Positions 1-12,800 of a stretch of 64,000 nt of DNA are shown here, in pieces. Positions within the stretch are counted from its first letter, which is position 1, and each line of letters starts with the position of its first letter. A program made the translations under genes and the position numbers. The notes beneath the pieces were generated by a model. The model did not search any database, was not told where the DNA came from, and saw nothing but the letters and a program-made list of their open reading frames with translations. Origin of the DNA: Pycnopodia helianthoides (lineage: Eukaryota > Echinodermata > Asteroidea > Forcipulatida > Asteriidae); contig CM063245.1 of assembly GCA_032158295.1 (NCBI GenBank), positions 2,156,700 through 2,220,699 of the forward strand. The letters run 5' to 3'.

Positions 1-692
1 GATAGGGAGGGAGGGGTGCTACAACTGTCGTTAAAGTATGATAGCTCGGACTAAGATCCGTCCAAAATGGTTCCAAACATCTTCTTTTTTTTCTGTCCGG
101 TCTCGATTTGAATTATAGATATCGATGTAAGAATTATGGCTTTACTGCAGAGGTTAAACCAGTCAGTGAACGCGAGCCTATTTTTAGAAAAAGCCGAAAC
201 TAAGGTAAAATTCTAGGGAGGCACAATGGTTGCACAAGTTTTTTCTAGAGGGCCTCCTGGCCCGTTAAAACTGTAGTTTTCGTGTGCATTTCTCTTACAC
301 AAGCCACTTTGCAGCGCTCTTTTCATTCCGTTTACTATTGTGTAGAAGATAACCTGAGGTGAGTGTAAAAAATACATATAATGAGTGTAAATGGAAAAAA
401 ATAGTTCTAAAAGCGTTGAAATTATCATAAAAATGAAGGCTTAGAAAATGTAACATTTTACTCTTGTAATTTTTAATCTCAAAAATTAAGCTTTTAATGG
501 AGGTCACGGACACCAAAAGGGGACCACGGAACCCCCCCCCCCTCCCCCATCCAAGCCACCCCCTTAGTTACGCAAGTGTTTAGAAATGGCAATCGGAAGA
601 TCAAATGCTCTGATTTTTCTCGACACGCATCTTCAGTCTCGCTCTGAATTAACCAGCGGCCTCACCACCAGGACCACAGTCCACGGACTTAC
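1..692. other. Intron or flank of gene 1, no exon recognised
   Basis: This is AT-rich sequence with a C-rich tract near 530-545 and short open frames lacking domain or codon signal. It resembles the G/C-tract repeat near 61140-61560 (shared words such as ttttcattccg/gcagcgctctt and ggggcacgg...cccccccc). It is therefore probably a dispersed repeat inside the intron after TM1. Confidence 0.5.
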
Positions 693-823
693 CTTATAGA
701 CAAATATATTACCAGGGTAATAGCGAGGGCAATGACTGACAGAGCACCTCCAATTTGGCTGATGATATCAAGTGCTGGGGTAGAGGATAAATCTTCGTCT
801 GTACGTTTCTGACCCTTCACATT
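693..823 (-). CDS. Gene 1 TM1 exon (start of 7TM)
   Basis: This is a 131-nt exon from ttaacag to AAG/gtaagt, phase 0 in and phase 2 out. After a short polar linker it reads ALDIISQIGGALSVIALAIT then LVIYLSIR. That is the first transmembrane helix of family B/adhesion GPCRs (ALD.I...G..lS...L..t). TM2-TM7 must lie left of position 1. Confidence 0.85.
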
Positions 824-3800
824 CTGTTAAAAAAAAATCCGATAAAACACTAATAACAATACATGTATCTCCTCGTAACCTCAATATAAACCTCATTAAA
901 ACCTCAACATGTACATTCTCGAAACCTCAATATGTACCTTCTTGAAACCTCAACGTGTACCTCCTCGAAACCTCAACATGTACATCCTCGAAACCTCAAT
1001 ATGTACCTTCTTGAAACCTCAACGTGTACCTCAAAGAAACCTCATTATGTAGCTCCTCGAAACCTCAACATCTCGAAACCTGAACATTTACCTCTTTGAA
1101 ACCTCAACATGTACCTCTTTGAAACCTCAACATGTACCTACTGTACTCAGAATCAAAACTTTTCGCAATTTTGCAAAAGCAATGAATGTGCTCTAATCAA
1201 ATTCCCAGATGACTGGTGTGGACTCATAATGTGGTAACTATATTCTTCTAATTATACCTGACACATCTTTTAAAGCAACCAACTCATGTTTATAAGGCAA
1301 CCAATACCAGATCACTTCAAGCCTCCATTTTGTAATTTGTATCGTAAGAATCATTCAAATACTAAATGTTTCTTTACGGAGCTCCATCAATGCCATACTA
1401 TTAATTATGCAGAAACAACTTCTCTCACCAAATCGACTTACTGAAGACGACTAACCATTTTAGTTTCAATATTATTGTTATGGCAATATAGATATATCAA
1501 GTTGACTGCTTTGTTTCAGTAAGTCGACTGTGCAGGATAAATTACAAGTTATCTGTAAAATGTGATGTGGCAGTCCTGGACCTCCTTGGTTCTCTGATTT
1601 GTCAGTACTACTTTCTGAACGCAAAGTGATTTAGAGTGATGGAGAGTATAACGTACTACGAGGATGGCGAAGTTAGTGGCATGGTTACATTCACACGACA
1701 CTTTGTCATCGGTCATCTCTGCAAGCTCGCAACCCTCTGTGGACCAGAAACCGGACTCCTCACCGAACTCCCAGAACACGCATTTGGTAGTGTTAAAGTC
1801 TGCTTCAGATACACTGGGTCGAATCTGAAAATACGATCACAAAAAAAAAACACAGTCATTTTGCATGGCATTCAAACTCTTTCGAAATATAATTCTTTCA
1901 TTATACTGCTGATGGTATTCCGATTTTGTTTAAGCGATTTCCATATCGGTTCACAAACTCTCTCATGACAAGTTTAAATTTGTTTTGTTTTTTTAAGTTG
2001 TAAGGATTGATTAGCTAGATTAGGCAGTTCCTAACTGTGTTATATATAAAGTTCGTGAGGTGTCAGTACACTATTTGGACATTCGCATCAAGAAAACTGT
2101 ATATTCGTATCGTTGTGGATATATCTATAAACATATTTTAGATTAATATTTGTGTAAATTTATAAACAAGCCTAGATGGTCTTACCTTGAAATCAATGGC
2201 CACTGGATCAGTAAGGTTTTTTAGTTCGACACCTTCGATTGACAGCGAAACGATAGACCCAGCGACCTTTGATGTCAAGTTCTTTACGCCGTCTGAATCT
2301 TTGATCGTTCCCGTCTGGAACAATGTGTCATCAGCGTAGACTATGAAACTAGCTCGCAGTGACGTGGTGCCGTTACCTGCGGGTATCAACGGTTTCGTTT
2401 TAAGCTATCATCAATTAAAACCTATAAGTGCGAGGGAGTAACCCCAGGAGTTACACAAATAAAGGAAGGTTCCACTAGTTACTGGCACCCCAGCAACTCA
2501 AACCGTTTGACTGGCAGGGGAGGGGTGGTGGAAACCACCAAATTTAGCACAGGCCTTCAGCAAAACATCTGACTGCAAAGAATTCAGATCTGGAAAGGTC
2601 TGTATGTCAGTACCATTTTGTGCCCGGAGTATATTAATGAAACATGCATGTTTTCGGCCCCTTAAAAAAATTACAATCTTGGAACTGATCCCCCCCCCCA
2701 CGAATCTTAGGTTTGTGGAATAGTCCAGTCTGCGATAAACAGGACTTGACTCCCCCAGGGCATTGCACTTTGGAGTAAACAGTGAAATAAATAACAAGTA
2801 CAATGACTTAATGTTACCGGCCCTCACTAAGGGTTTTAAAAGGCACGTTACTCAAATCATATGTTAATGGTGTGGCCAACCACCTTTGAATCAAGATAAT
2901 GCACAGCAATGACAATCTTTAACAAAACAAAAAACATAGCTTATGTAAAGTTTGAAATGAATGCTTCGGGATGTGCACCTTTTTGAATCATTATAAAGTA
3001 CAATGTTTTCAAAACCTGCTATTCCGGTGTTTGCACAAACCAAGTTTTATGTCCACTTACTGAACGAAAAATAAGTTGGTTTTATCTGCTTTATATTTCT
3101 ATTATTACCTTGTGGAAGCAATGAAATGATGTTCGCTGGTAACTGTATCGACGCAACAACATCCTTTGGTACCTCACTGGCATTCGTAAATGTCTTGATC
3201 TCAGTCCCATCCAGAGAGCCCTCTTTTGGTGACCTCGAGCCATCTGACTCCTGTTGTACCGACACAAAGCTGAATCCATTACTTGCTTGTTTTGGGTCAA
3301 TACTCACAGCCTCGACATGGATGCTATCCTGCTGTATGCTTATGTTTCCTCCTTGCTGAAGGGTTAAGGAAACTTGAGCCTCCACCGACTGGAGGATGGC
3401 AGAGGAGCTCCTACTGTCCGGGGCATCTTGCCTCTCTTTGGCGTCTGCGATGACATTAGCGACTGTCTCTATTACGGCATCTGTCACCTGTAGATTGTGT
3501 AGCAAGAACAAGATTTAGATTATGTGCCAAAACTGGGGATTTCTAGATCATGGTTATTCAGCGGCAATAATAAAGAAATTGCCTTTGAAAATACGCGACT
3601 GCGATTTAACCCACGATTTAAGCAAGTCATAAACACTTCAGTTCGGTCAGAATTGACTCGGATCCGGGTCCCGTGGGGCCTGACCCAGTTCTTGGTCAGT
3701 ATAACCCGGAATTTGTGTCAAAATGACCCAGAAAGAGGTCAGACTGCGGTAGGGAGTTCTTAGAGTGTATTGAGGCAAACAGACTAAAAAGTTTAAACCA

Positions 3801-6800
3801 TACAAAGCCGTATAGGCAAAGCTGCTTTTTAAAGTCAAAGCCCTAGTCAGTCGGCTTGACTGAATGACACGACAGCACAGAGAGACAAGTCTTAATTCTT
3901 ACCTCCGGAGCCCCAGATCCTGCATTGACAATGTTTTCCAAAATCTGTGAAATCACTTCCACGTCATCATCGCTAGATGGAGCAGTTGAAGAAGTCTTAT
4001 TGACCAGAAACTCGGCCACTTCTTCTGCATTTCCTTCCGTCACATCGACCTGCCAATATGAAAATTTGCGTTAGAGACAATACATTCTGCCGAAGATTGT
4101 ATCAAAAACCGTAATAGTTTTCAAAAACCAAATGTGATGAGCAGAAATAACTTCGCAATGACTTTATGACTGCCTTGACAAGAGGGGAAAAATTGTTTCA
4201 TTCCTTCGGTTATTTGAGATACTAGGTTGAAACATTATGGTATTGTCGAGCTTCATATTAAATTGTGACACAATCCCTCTATAACCTACAACACACATCC
4301 AACACAAGACATTGGGTTCTTCATCAACGACATTAGGTCACCACTCCTCAAATCCACCCTCCCACGCAGCAGCTCACCACAACAATGAACACACTCCAGT
4401 GCACACACATCCAACGTGCAACCAACGCATATCACGTGAAGATGGCCTTGACCCTTCCCGCCCAACAAACGGCATCCCTCCAGCCTTACTTAAAACTCAG
4501 CATCATCAGCAGTCGAGCATTCTCCTAAAGACGAGCAGAGTATACTGTTCCAACCTTGGAGACCACATCGGATCTTCTCAGAACCAACACTTCTCCCAAA
4601 AGAGTTGCATACATGGTTGTACCCGCAAATTTACATCAGTTCACCACACCTTACCTCAACGATATCTTCAACGGTAATAGTCTTCACCTCTCCACCACAG
4701 CTTTTGGGCACGTGTTCCTCCCAATAAAAATACAGAGGGGGAGACGCTGTTGAACAATTCCTTTCGGCTCTTGGAAATCCAGCTGTGAATAAAAATTGAT
4801 GGTCATAAACATTGTTTGATTCTTAAGAAATGGCCATTCATGTTTCAGAGTAGCACTCTCTTAGGAAAATGAATTGTTGATATGGAGAAATGGGGTAAAA
4901 GGTGAAATTAGATATTGAAAAACAAAGAAATGTTATATCCCTCACTTTATTATCACTTGTGAAAACCCATGCTCCAAATTTACTTTGTTTGTAATATTTT
5001 ATTTTTTTCTTCACACAAACCGTTCGTCGTGCTGAGCGGGCATCTCTCAATGGACCCTGCCGTTAAACCTGCCATCGTCACCGGCCACGACAAGGAACCA
5101 AGCACGGTGTCTTCGGTGACCTCGGGCGCACACTGACCTAATGGAGAGTAGAGCATAGAAGAGAACATTCAGCAAAGTCTTAGAAAGTAAAACTTCACTT
5201 CGTAGTTTTGAGCAAAGAAAAAAAGAAAAAAGCTTTACGAAGATCAAATTGCTTCTATGAAAATGTTTTTTTTTTTAACTGTTCTTCATCTCGAGGAGAC
5301 AATTTTGCCCCTTTTGTGGATCACTACCACCTGACTAGCTACACCTGATTTGGGGCATCACCCATTAAGCATGACCCTTTGACATTTGTCAAAATTACAC
5401 AGAATCCGACTTAAATCTGACTTCAAATCCCAATGTCCAACTACTTTCCGGGCAGACTGACCCGGCAATTAATCAGGCCCCCTGAGACACGGAATCCGGG
5501 TCAATACTGACCCGGGAAATTGCAGAGTGTATCATCTGAACGCATTGTCTAAAAAACAAGGATCCCTGAGAAGATGAAACCTATTCATGCACTTATCTTT
5601 CTTTTCGTACCCTTTACAGAAACAAAATGCTGGAATACTCAACAACTTCGACAGCGGTTTCAACATATGTTCTTGTACAATTTACCACGGTCGTTTTTTC
5701 ACAAAGGTTACACAAACAAGCTTCCGCAGGTGTGCTTACCCACAACAAGAAATCCAAAAGAACAGTGCAAGACTAGATTGTTGATTCCAAACCACTGCTG
5801 ATACGTCACTCTTTGGGAACCAATGAGAAAAACATCTCCAGAAACGGCAGACGACGTGAAGTTTGTCTCGTCCCAGCCAGTTAGATCCGGTTCTTGCCAG
5901 TTTACTCCAGTTGAAGTGAGGCCAGGATTCGCCATGACTAAAAAAAACGTTGGGCAGACCAGATCTACCACTGTTTGAAAATGAAAATCCACTTGATTAG
6001 TTAGATCGGAACTGGGAAAATCTATACAATTTAAAACTAGAATATTCAAACTCAAACAAAACTAAAATTGCTAACGAAAGATTTGATCTTGTCTTATTAT
6101 TATTCCTTGTTTATGGAATGATAAATTAGATGCACTTATGTTAAACTGAGATAAACCAACCATATTTGCTTACAAAGAAGAGTGATACTTTCTGAAAAAA
6201 AAAAAACCTTTTTGATAAATTGTTTGCTCCATGAGAAGTAGAACTTTGTTGCAACATTTTGTGCAGGGCAGCACACCAACATTGTTTTCTTTCAATCTTT
6301 TTCAATAAATGTATAGATTATAAAGATTGAACGAAAATCATACAATGTTATAGAAGACAGAACAAACGAAAGAAAGCACAAGGCAAAAACTGCCATGGTA
6401 ATATATTAAACGAAACATCATTAGATCGCAACAAACCTTTGACTGTGATGGTGAAATGACAGTAATTCTGGTTCCCAGACGTGTCTGTTCCATTGTACAC
6501 CACCTCGGTATCTCCAACCGAGAAAGTTCCATATCCACCTTGGTGACAATCATTGGAGACGGTATCTAAGCAACCAAACACCACATCAACAGACTGACCA
6601 GAGTTATCAGAGAAGACTGGAGGGGTCCATGAGTAAGGCACCGGATTGGTCGACACAACGGGAATTATTGCGTCATCAGGGCAGCCATTGATACCAGGAG
6701 GCTCAGTATCTAAATCAAGAGTTAACGGTAAGAGCAAACAAAAGAAAAAAAAAATTATGATAAAACAATAATATTTATTATAGTTACTAAATTAAATGCA

Positions 6801-9800
6801 AAAAGAGATATGTTATAAAGATAAGTGTGTATTTTACCTAAAACTTCAACCCCGAAAGAGCACGTCAATACCAGATTGCTGATTCCAAACCACTGCTGAT
6901 ACGTTACTCTCTGTGAACCAATGGGAAATGCATCTCCAGAAACGGCAGTCGATGTGAAGTTTGTCCCTTCCCATCCGGTTAAATCCGGTTCTAACCAGTT
7001 GACTCCGGCTGTACTTGAGCTGGGATCGGTTGAGACTGTCACATTCGACGGGCAGACTAAATCAACCTCTGCAAATGGAATCAAGCAGGACGCTGACAGT
7101 CAACAATGATGATGGCAAATAGCCAGCTGTACTGAAGACAACACTTTGAAACAGACTGAAACAACTTGTCCGAAGCTTCGGTTTGAACACTAATATAACA
7201 TCCCTCGTCTTATTTATAGAAAATACAAGGACGGATGCAATGTACTTATTTTTCTACGAATTAAAACAATATGTATTCAATGTTTTGTAGATGACAGTAG
7301 TTTTGTTTGCTACAGATCATGTCATGAGCTGATTTATTTACATTATTTTTCAAAGACAAAAATAAACATTATTGTCAACTATTACCAACAGCAATTAAGG
7401 ACAAGTAACATCGATTGGGTTGCAACAAACCTTTGACTGTGATGGTGAAATGACAGTAATTCCGGTTCCCAAACGTGTCTGTTCCATTGTACATCACATC
7501 GGTATCTCCAACTGAGAAAGTTCCATATCCACCTTGATAACATACATCATATATGGTTGCTAGGCAACTAAACGCCACACCAACAGTCTGTCCAGAGTTA
7601 TCAGAGAAGACTGGAGGGTCCATGAGTAAGGCACCGGATTGGTTGACACAGCGGGAATTATTGCGTCATCAAGGCAGCCTATGATACCAGGAGGCTCGGT
7701 ATCTAAATCACGAGTTAACGTTAAGAGCAAACAAAAGACAATTTTATTTTTTGATATTTGATTAATATCTACTATAGTTACTAAATGAAATGCAATAAGA
7801 GATATGTTATAAGGATGAGTGTGCATTTTACCTCCAACTTCAACCTCGAAAAAGCACGTCAAAACAAGATTGTTAACTCCAAACCACTGCTGATACGTCA
7901 CTCTCTGTAAACCAATGGGAAATGCAGCTCCAGAAACGGCAGTCGATGTGAAGTTTGTCCCGTCCCATCCGGCTAGATCCGGTTCTTGCCAGTTGACTCT
8001 GGCTGTACTTGAGCTGGGATCGGTTGAGACTGTTACATTCAATGGGCAGACTAAATCAACCTCTGCAAATGGAATCAAGCAGAAGGCTGACACTGAAGAC
8101 AACACTTTGAAATAGACTGAAACAACTTGTCATGAGCTTTCGTTTTAACATTGTTAAAATATATCTCGTCTTAGTTATTGAAAATACAAAGACGGATTCA
8201 ATGTAATTATTTTTCTACGAATTAAAACAATACTTATTTAATGTTTCGTAAATAATCGTAGCTTTGTTCGTTATTTATCTACAATACTTTCAAAGACAAA
8301 TACAAGAAATATTGTCAACTAACCAACAACTATTAAGGACAAGTAACTTTGATCGGGTTGCAACAAACCTTTGACGGCGATGGTAAAATTACAGTAGTTC
8401 TGATTCCCAGACGTGTCTGTTCCTCTGTACATCACCTCAGTATCTCCAAGTGAGAAACTTCCATATCCATATTGATGGCATTCATTTGAGACGTTTGCTG
8501 AGCAACCAAACACCACATCAACAGACTGACCGGAGTTATCAGAGAAGGCTGGAGGGGTCCATGAGTAAGGCACCGGATTGGTCGACATTGTAGGAATAGT
8601 GACATCATCAGAGCAACCGTCGATGTAAGAAGGTTCAATATCTAATTCATATATTAACAAGAAATTAAAAAAAATAATGAAACAAATTTTCGCATTGCAA
8701 ATTAATTATACTGTATTCAAAAATATCTGCAATAGGATATAGTTATGTTACAAGATGGTATAACTTACCGACAACTTCAACCTCGAAAGAGCACGTCAAT
8801 ACCAGATTGCTGATTACAAACCACTGCTGATATGTCACTCTCTGTGAACCAATGGGAAATGCATCTCCAGAAACGGCAGTCGATGTGAAAACATGTGTGT
8901 CGTTCCAGCCAGTCACATCCGGTTCTTGCCAGTAGACTCTGGCTGTACTCGAGCCAGGATCAGTTGAGACCGTCACATTCAACGGGCAGACTAAATCAAC
9001 CTCTGTAAAAAATAATAATAATAATAAAATAATAATATACACAGAATACTGACAGTAAACATTGGTTTATTAATTGATGGTAAATCATACTAGCTGTACT
9101 GTAAAAGACCATCGCAAACAAAAAGGAACGCACTTTTCTTTTTTAGCTTGAACCTTTTTAAAATATCACTTGTTTCAGATGTTTTAAAGCAGGGATTCGG
9201 TACAATTATTTCCTTTTAACCTGGAACATTGTTTCTTTTCCTGTTTCATAAAACATTTAATATAGATTACATTGAATAGTGTAACACTTATGTTACTAAT
9301 ACATAATAGTGGATATTATTGTGTGTGTAATTGTTTGTTTTTAAGGTTAATATTTTCTAAATAACAATTCGGTTTTTGTTATGGTTATAAATTGCTGTAT
9401 TCATTGTTGAAGACAAAAACATTACAGCTTATAAGTGGTATCGATTGGGTTGCAACACACCTGTCACTGTGATGGTGAAATTACAGTAGTTCTGATTCCC
9501 AGACGTGTCTGTTCCAATGTACATTACATTGGTATCGCCAACTGAGAAGGTTCCAGATCCACCTTGATGACATACACCGAGGACGGTTGCTGAGCAACCA
9601 AACATCACATCAACAGACTGACCAGAGTTATCAGAGAAGACTGGAGGGGTCCATGAGTAAGGCACCGGATTGGTCGACACAACGGGAATTATCGCGTCAT
9701 CAGGGCAGTCATTGATATCAGGAGGCTGAGAATCTACATACGTGTTAACAAAAAGAGCAAATATAATAATAGACTGGCCGAAGTTATCGGAGAAAACTGC

Positions 9801-12800
9801 AAAGGACCATGAGTGAGGAACTGGATTTGTGGATCTTGTAGGAAGTATTGTACGTCATCAGGGCCGCCTGGAATTACAGTGGATTCGGAATCTATGTAAG
9901 ACGGATTAAAATTGTTGGTACAAACTACTGATAACAATACAGAACTTTGCAGGAGTCACACCGATTGTACATCCTCTATCGATGATCAATCAATCAGAGA
10001 GTTAAGTTTTGAGATAAGACTAACCATGGATCGCTCTGTTGGATAAGCGGAAGAGAAAGCGCCCCCTTGTGCCGATATTGGTACGTCCATTGATGTTTAC
10101 AATGTCGCCTGTCAGTGCACCATTTTCACTGTAGTAGGTAACACCATCGCCAGCGTTGTACCCAACCTGATAAGTTGAATGTAATAAGATATTACAAAAG
10201 CGTATAACAATAGCAAAAGGTCCCTGTAATATTAGGAAAAACAATGTTTCTGAAAATGCCTTTCAAACGCAGTAAATTGCCTCGTGAAAATGTTGGCACA
10301 GTGTTGGTCAGTACGAGAGATGAATTTAAAAGATGGAAACATTAGGGAATATTCTTTTGGTAAATGATGACGTATTTTAGCCGAAGTGTAGTTTAATTAA
10401 ACGAATAAACCATTAAAGATATGGTGGACATAACACTATTATGACACTATCAGTGCTGGATGAATCGAGTCCTGTCTCGAACTTAAGTCTGGTCTCGGGC
10501 CAATTTTGTTGTGCTGTTGTTGTGGCCTGGGACTCATCGTGAAGACTCGGACTCCCCCCCGGACAACAGGGCCTCGACTACAGCACTGGAAACTATTAGG
10601 TTTTTGTAAAATGAATTGTCTGTATACACCGAAACCAAACAGTGCACTCCTATAGTGTCCACCATAACCCATAAAGGCTTTTCATTTTACACACACATTT
10701 ATTGATTTTCGTTTACATTTCCGGCTCCAATCGTCTGACCTACCAACAGGAAAGCTCACACATGTTATTGTTATGATTTAGAACGGGGCAAATTGAAACC
10801 CATCGTATGGGGAGGGTAAGGGTTGACGTACCTGTGCCCTATGATGCCCATCTTATCTCTTTGTAATTGTAAATCACAAAAGACTGTACACCATCCGTCA
10901 GTAAAACAGCTTGGAACGAATTAGTCTGCATAAATTATTTGAAAGATAAGGCACTTTGGTTAGAAACAATATATTGTATTTTGTGTATACAAGTATTTGA
11001 AATCGAATCATGTAAGAATGAAAGTTTTACTTTTCGAGCTCAACAAGCTGGGTCTTGAGAAATAACTCAAAGAGTGTATTTTTCTTACTATGGTTTCGTC
11101 GCTGCGGTAGGCTGGAACTTCATACCAAGTTGCTATTAAGATCCACGACGCTGTGAAACCAAAATGGTTACTTGACGCCTGTCTGACAACCGCCTCTCCA
11201 CGGTCAAATATAAACTCATTGCCAGGGGTCCGACGATACGGACGATAAGTCACAGTCCCAGTATTTCTTATGTCGATATCACTCCAAAAAACAGCAAGAA
11301 TTGGAATCTCCCATGGAAAGCGTTGAGGGGTAAAATTAGTAGTGCCTCGCCAAATGAAATTAAGCCATTGGTAGACACCTTGGGAAAAAAGAAGAAGACA
11401 CATATACGATGTTTTAAGCAAAACGTCACCAGTAACGTCCAATCATTAATACCCGGGACAGTTTATCCATTCTGAAAATTGATAATTAACAGAAAGTTGT
11501 ACAGATTTCCCAACAACGAATGGGAATGAAAGAGTAGTGAGTCGGTTTTAACCGGCCCTTTTTTAAAACCTCCGCGTGTCAGAATTTACACAGATTCCGG
11601 GATTGGGGCCTGACCAATTTCTGGGTTGGAATGACCCCGAATCGATGCCAGAAATGGATCAAACTGACGCAGTATTCAAGTTAAAATCCCACGTTTTAAC
11701 CGTTTTCCGGGAGTCGGCCTGACCTGTCAGCCTGACCAATGGTCAGGCCTCCTGGGACACTGGGACTCCCGGGTCAATTCTGACCCGGAAGGCTTTAAAG
11801 TGTCGTCGAGACGCTGCAGCCTGATCGGTGGTAATATAGTCTAAATACTTAAGTCATACTAAAGTGTGCAGTTGTCAGTGTTTTGGAAGTCTATTATTTC
11901 ATGTTGACATCGCGTAAACAATTTCAACTGGCGGTTTGATTAAATTCATTTACGCTTTTCTAATGGCCCGCAAAGAACTTTTCCTCTACAGGTGGCGCTA
12001 AATCGAATGAACATATGGAAATAATTAAGCTTACAGGATTAAAGATTTCAAATTTCCCAGCTGGTGGACAAGGTTGTTTTTTTATTTATTTTTTATACAA
12101 ACGCTCTATTTTTTTCAGACAACTTTCGTTCCATAGATTGCAATGGAGAGTTGCACCTTACTGGGGGCGCACTTTATACAACGCGATGATATTGGTACGC
12201 CCTTTCAATGTAATGCTGTTTAAAAATAAATCGTGAAACAGGATCTGAAGATAACATTCAAGGTAAAACATTCAACGTTAAGTGGGAAAATGCTGAACTT
12301 ACAAATAAAGAAGTGAAACTGTGACCAAAGAAAGGAACGGCATTGGCGGGATTATCACTTCTGAAAAACGTCATCACTACGTGACACTGATATGTCTCCA
12401 GCCCCGAATGGAAATAAGATATCTGAAAAGAAGACAGAAAGTACAAGTGACATGTCAAACAAACATATCGTACATGAAGTGAATGGTTTTGCTTCAAAGT
12501 TTCAGGGTTAGTTTATTCAGTCAGTATCACAATCAATGACATTCGAATTCAAATAACATTACATTCTACATATAAAGGAACATTACAGATTGGTTTTGCT
12601 AGCAAACAGTTGCTGCATGAAGCACTATATGAATCCACCTATACATAAACTGACAAACTGTAAAGTTTGAGATCGATCGCCCTCTGGTCACGAAAAATAG
12701 TGAAAAACCGATTACACATTTGCAGAAATCAATAGATTCAACAAACGAATAAAACGCTCACTGACGATAAACACCAATCGAAATTTAGTTATTCATTCTC

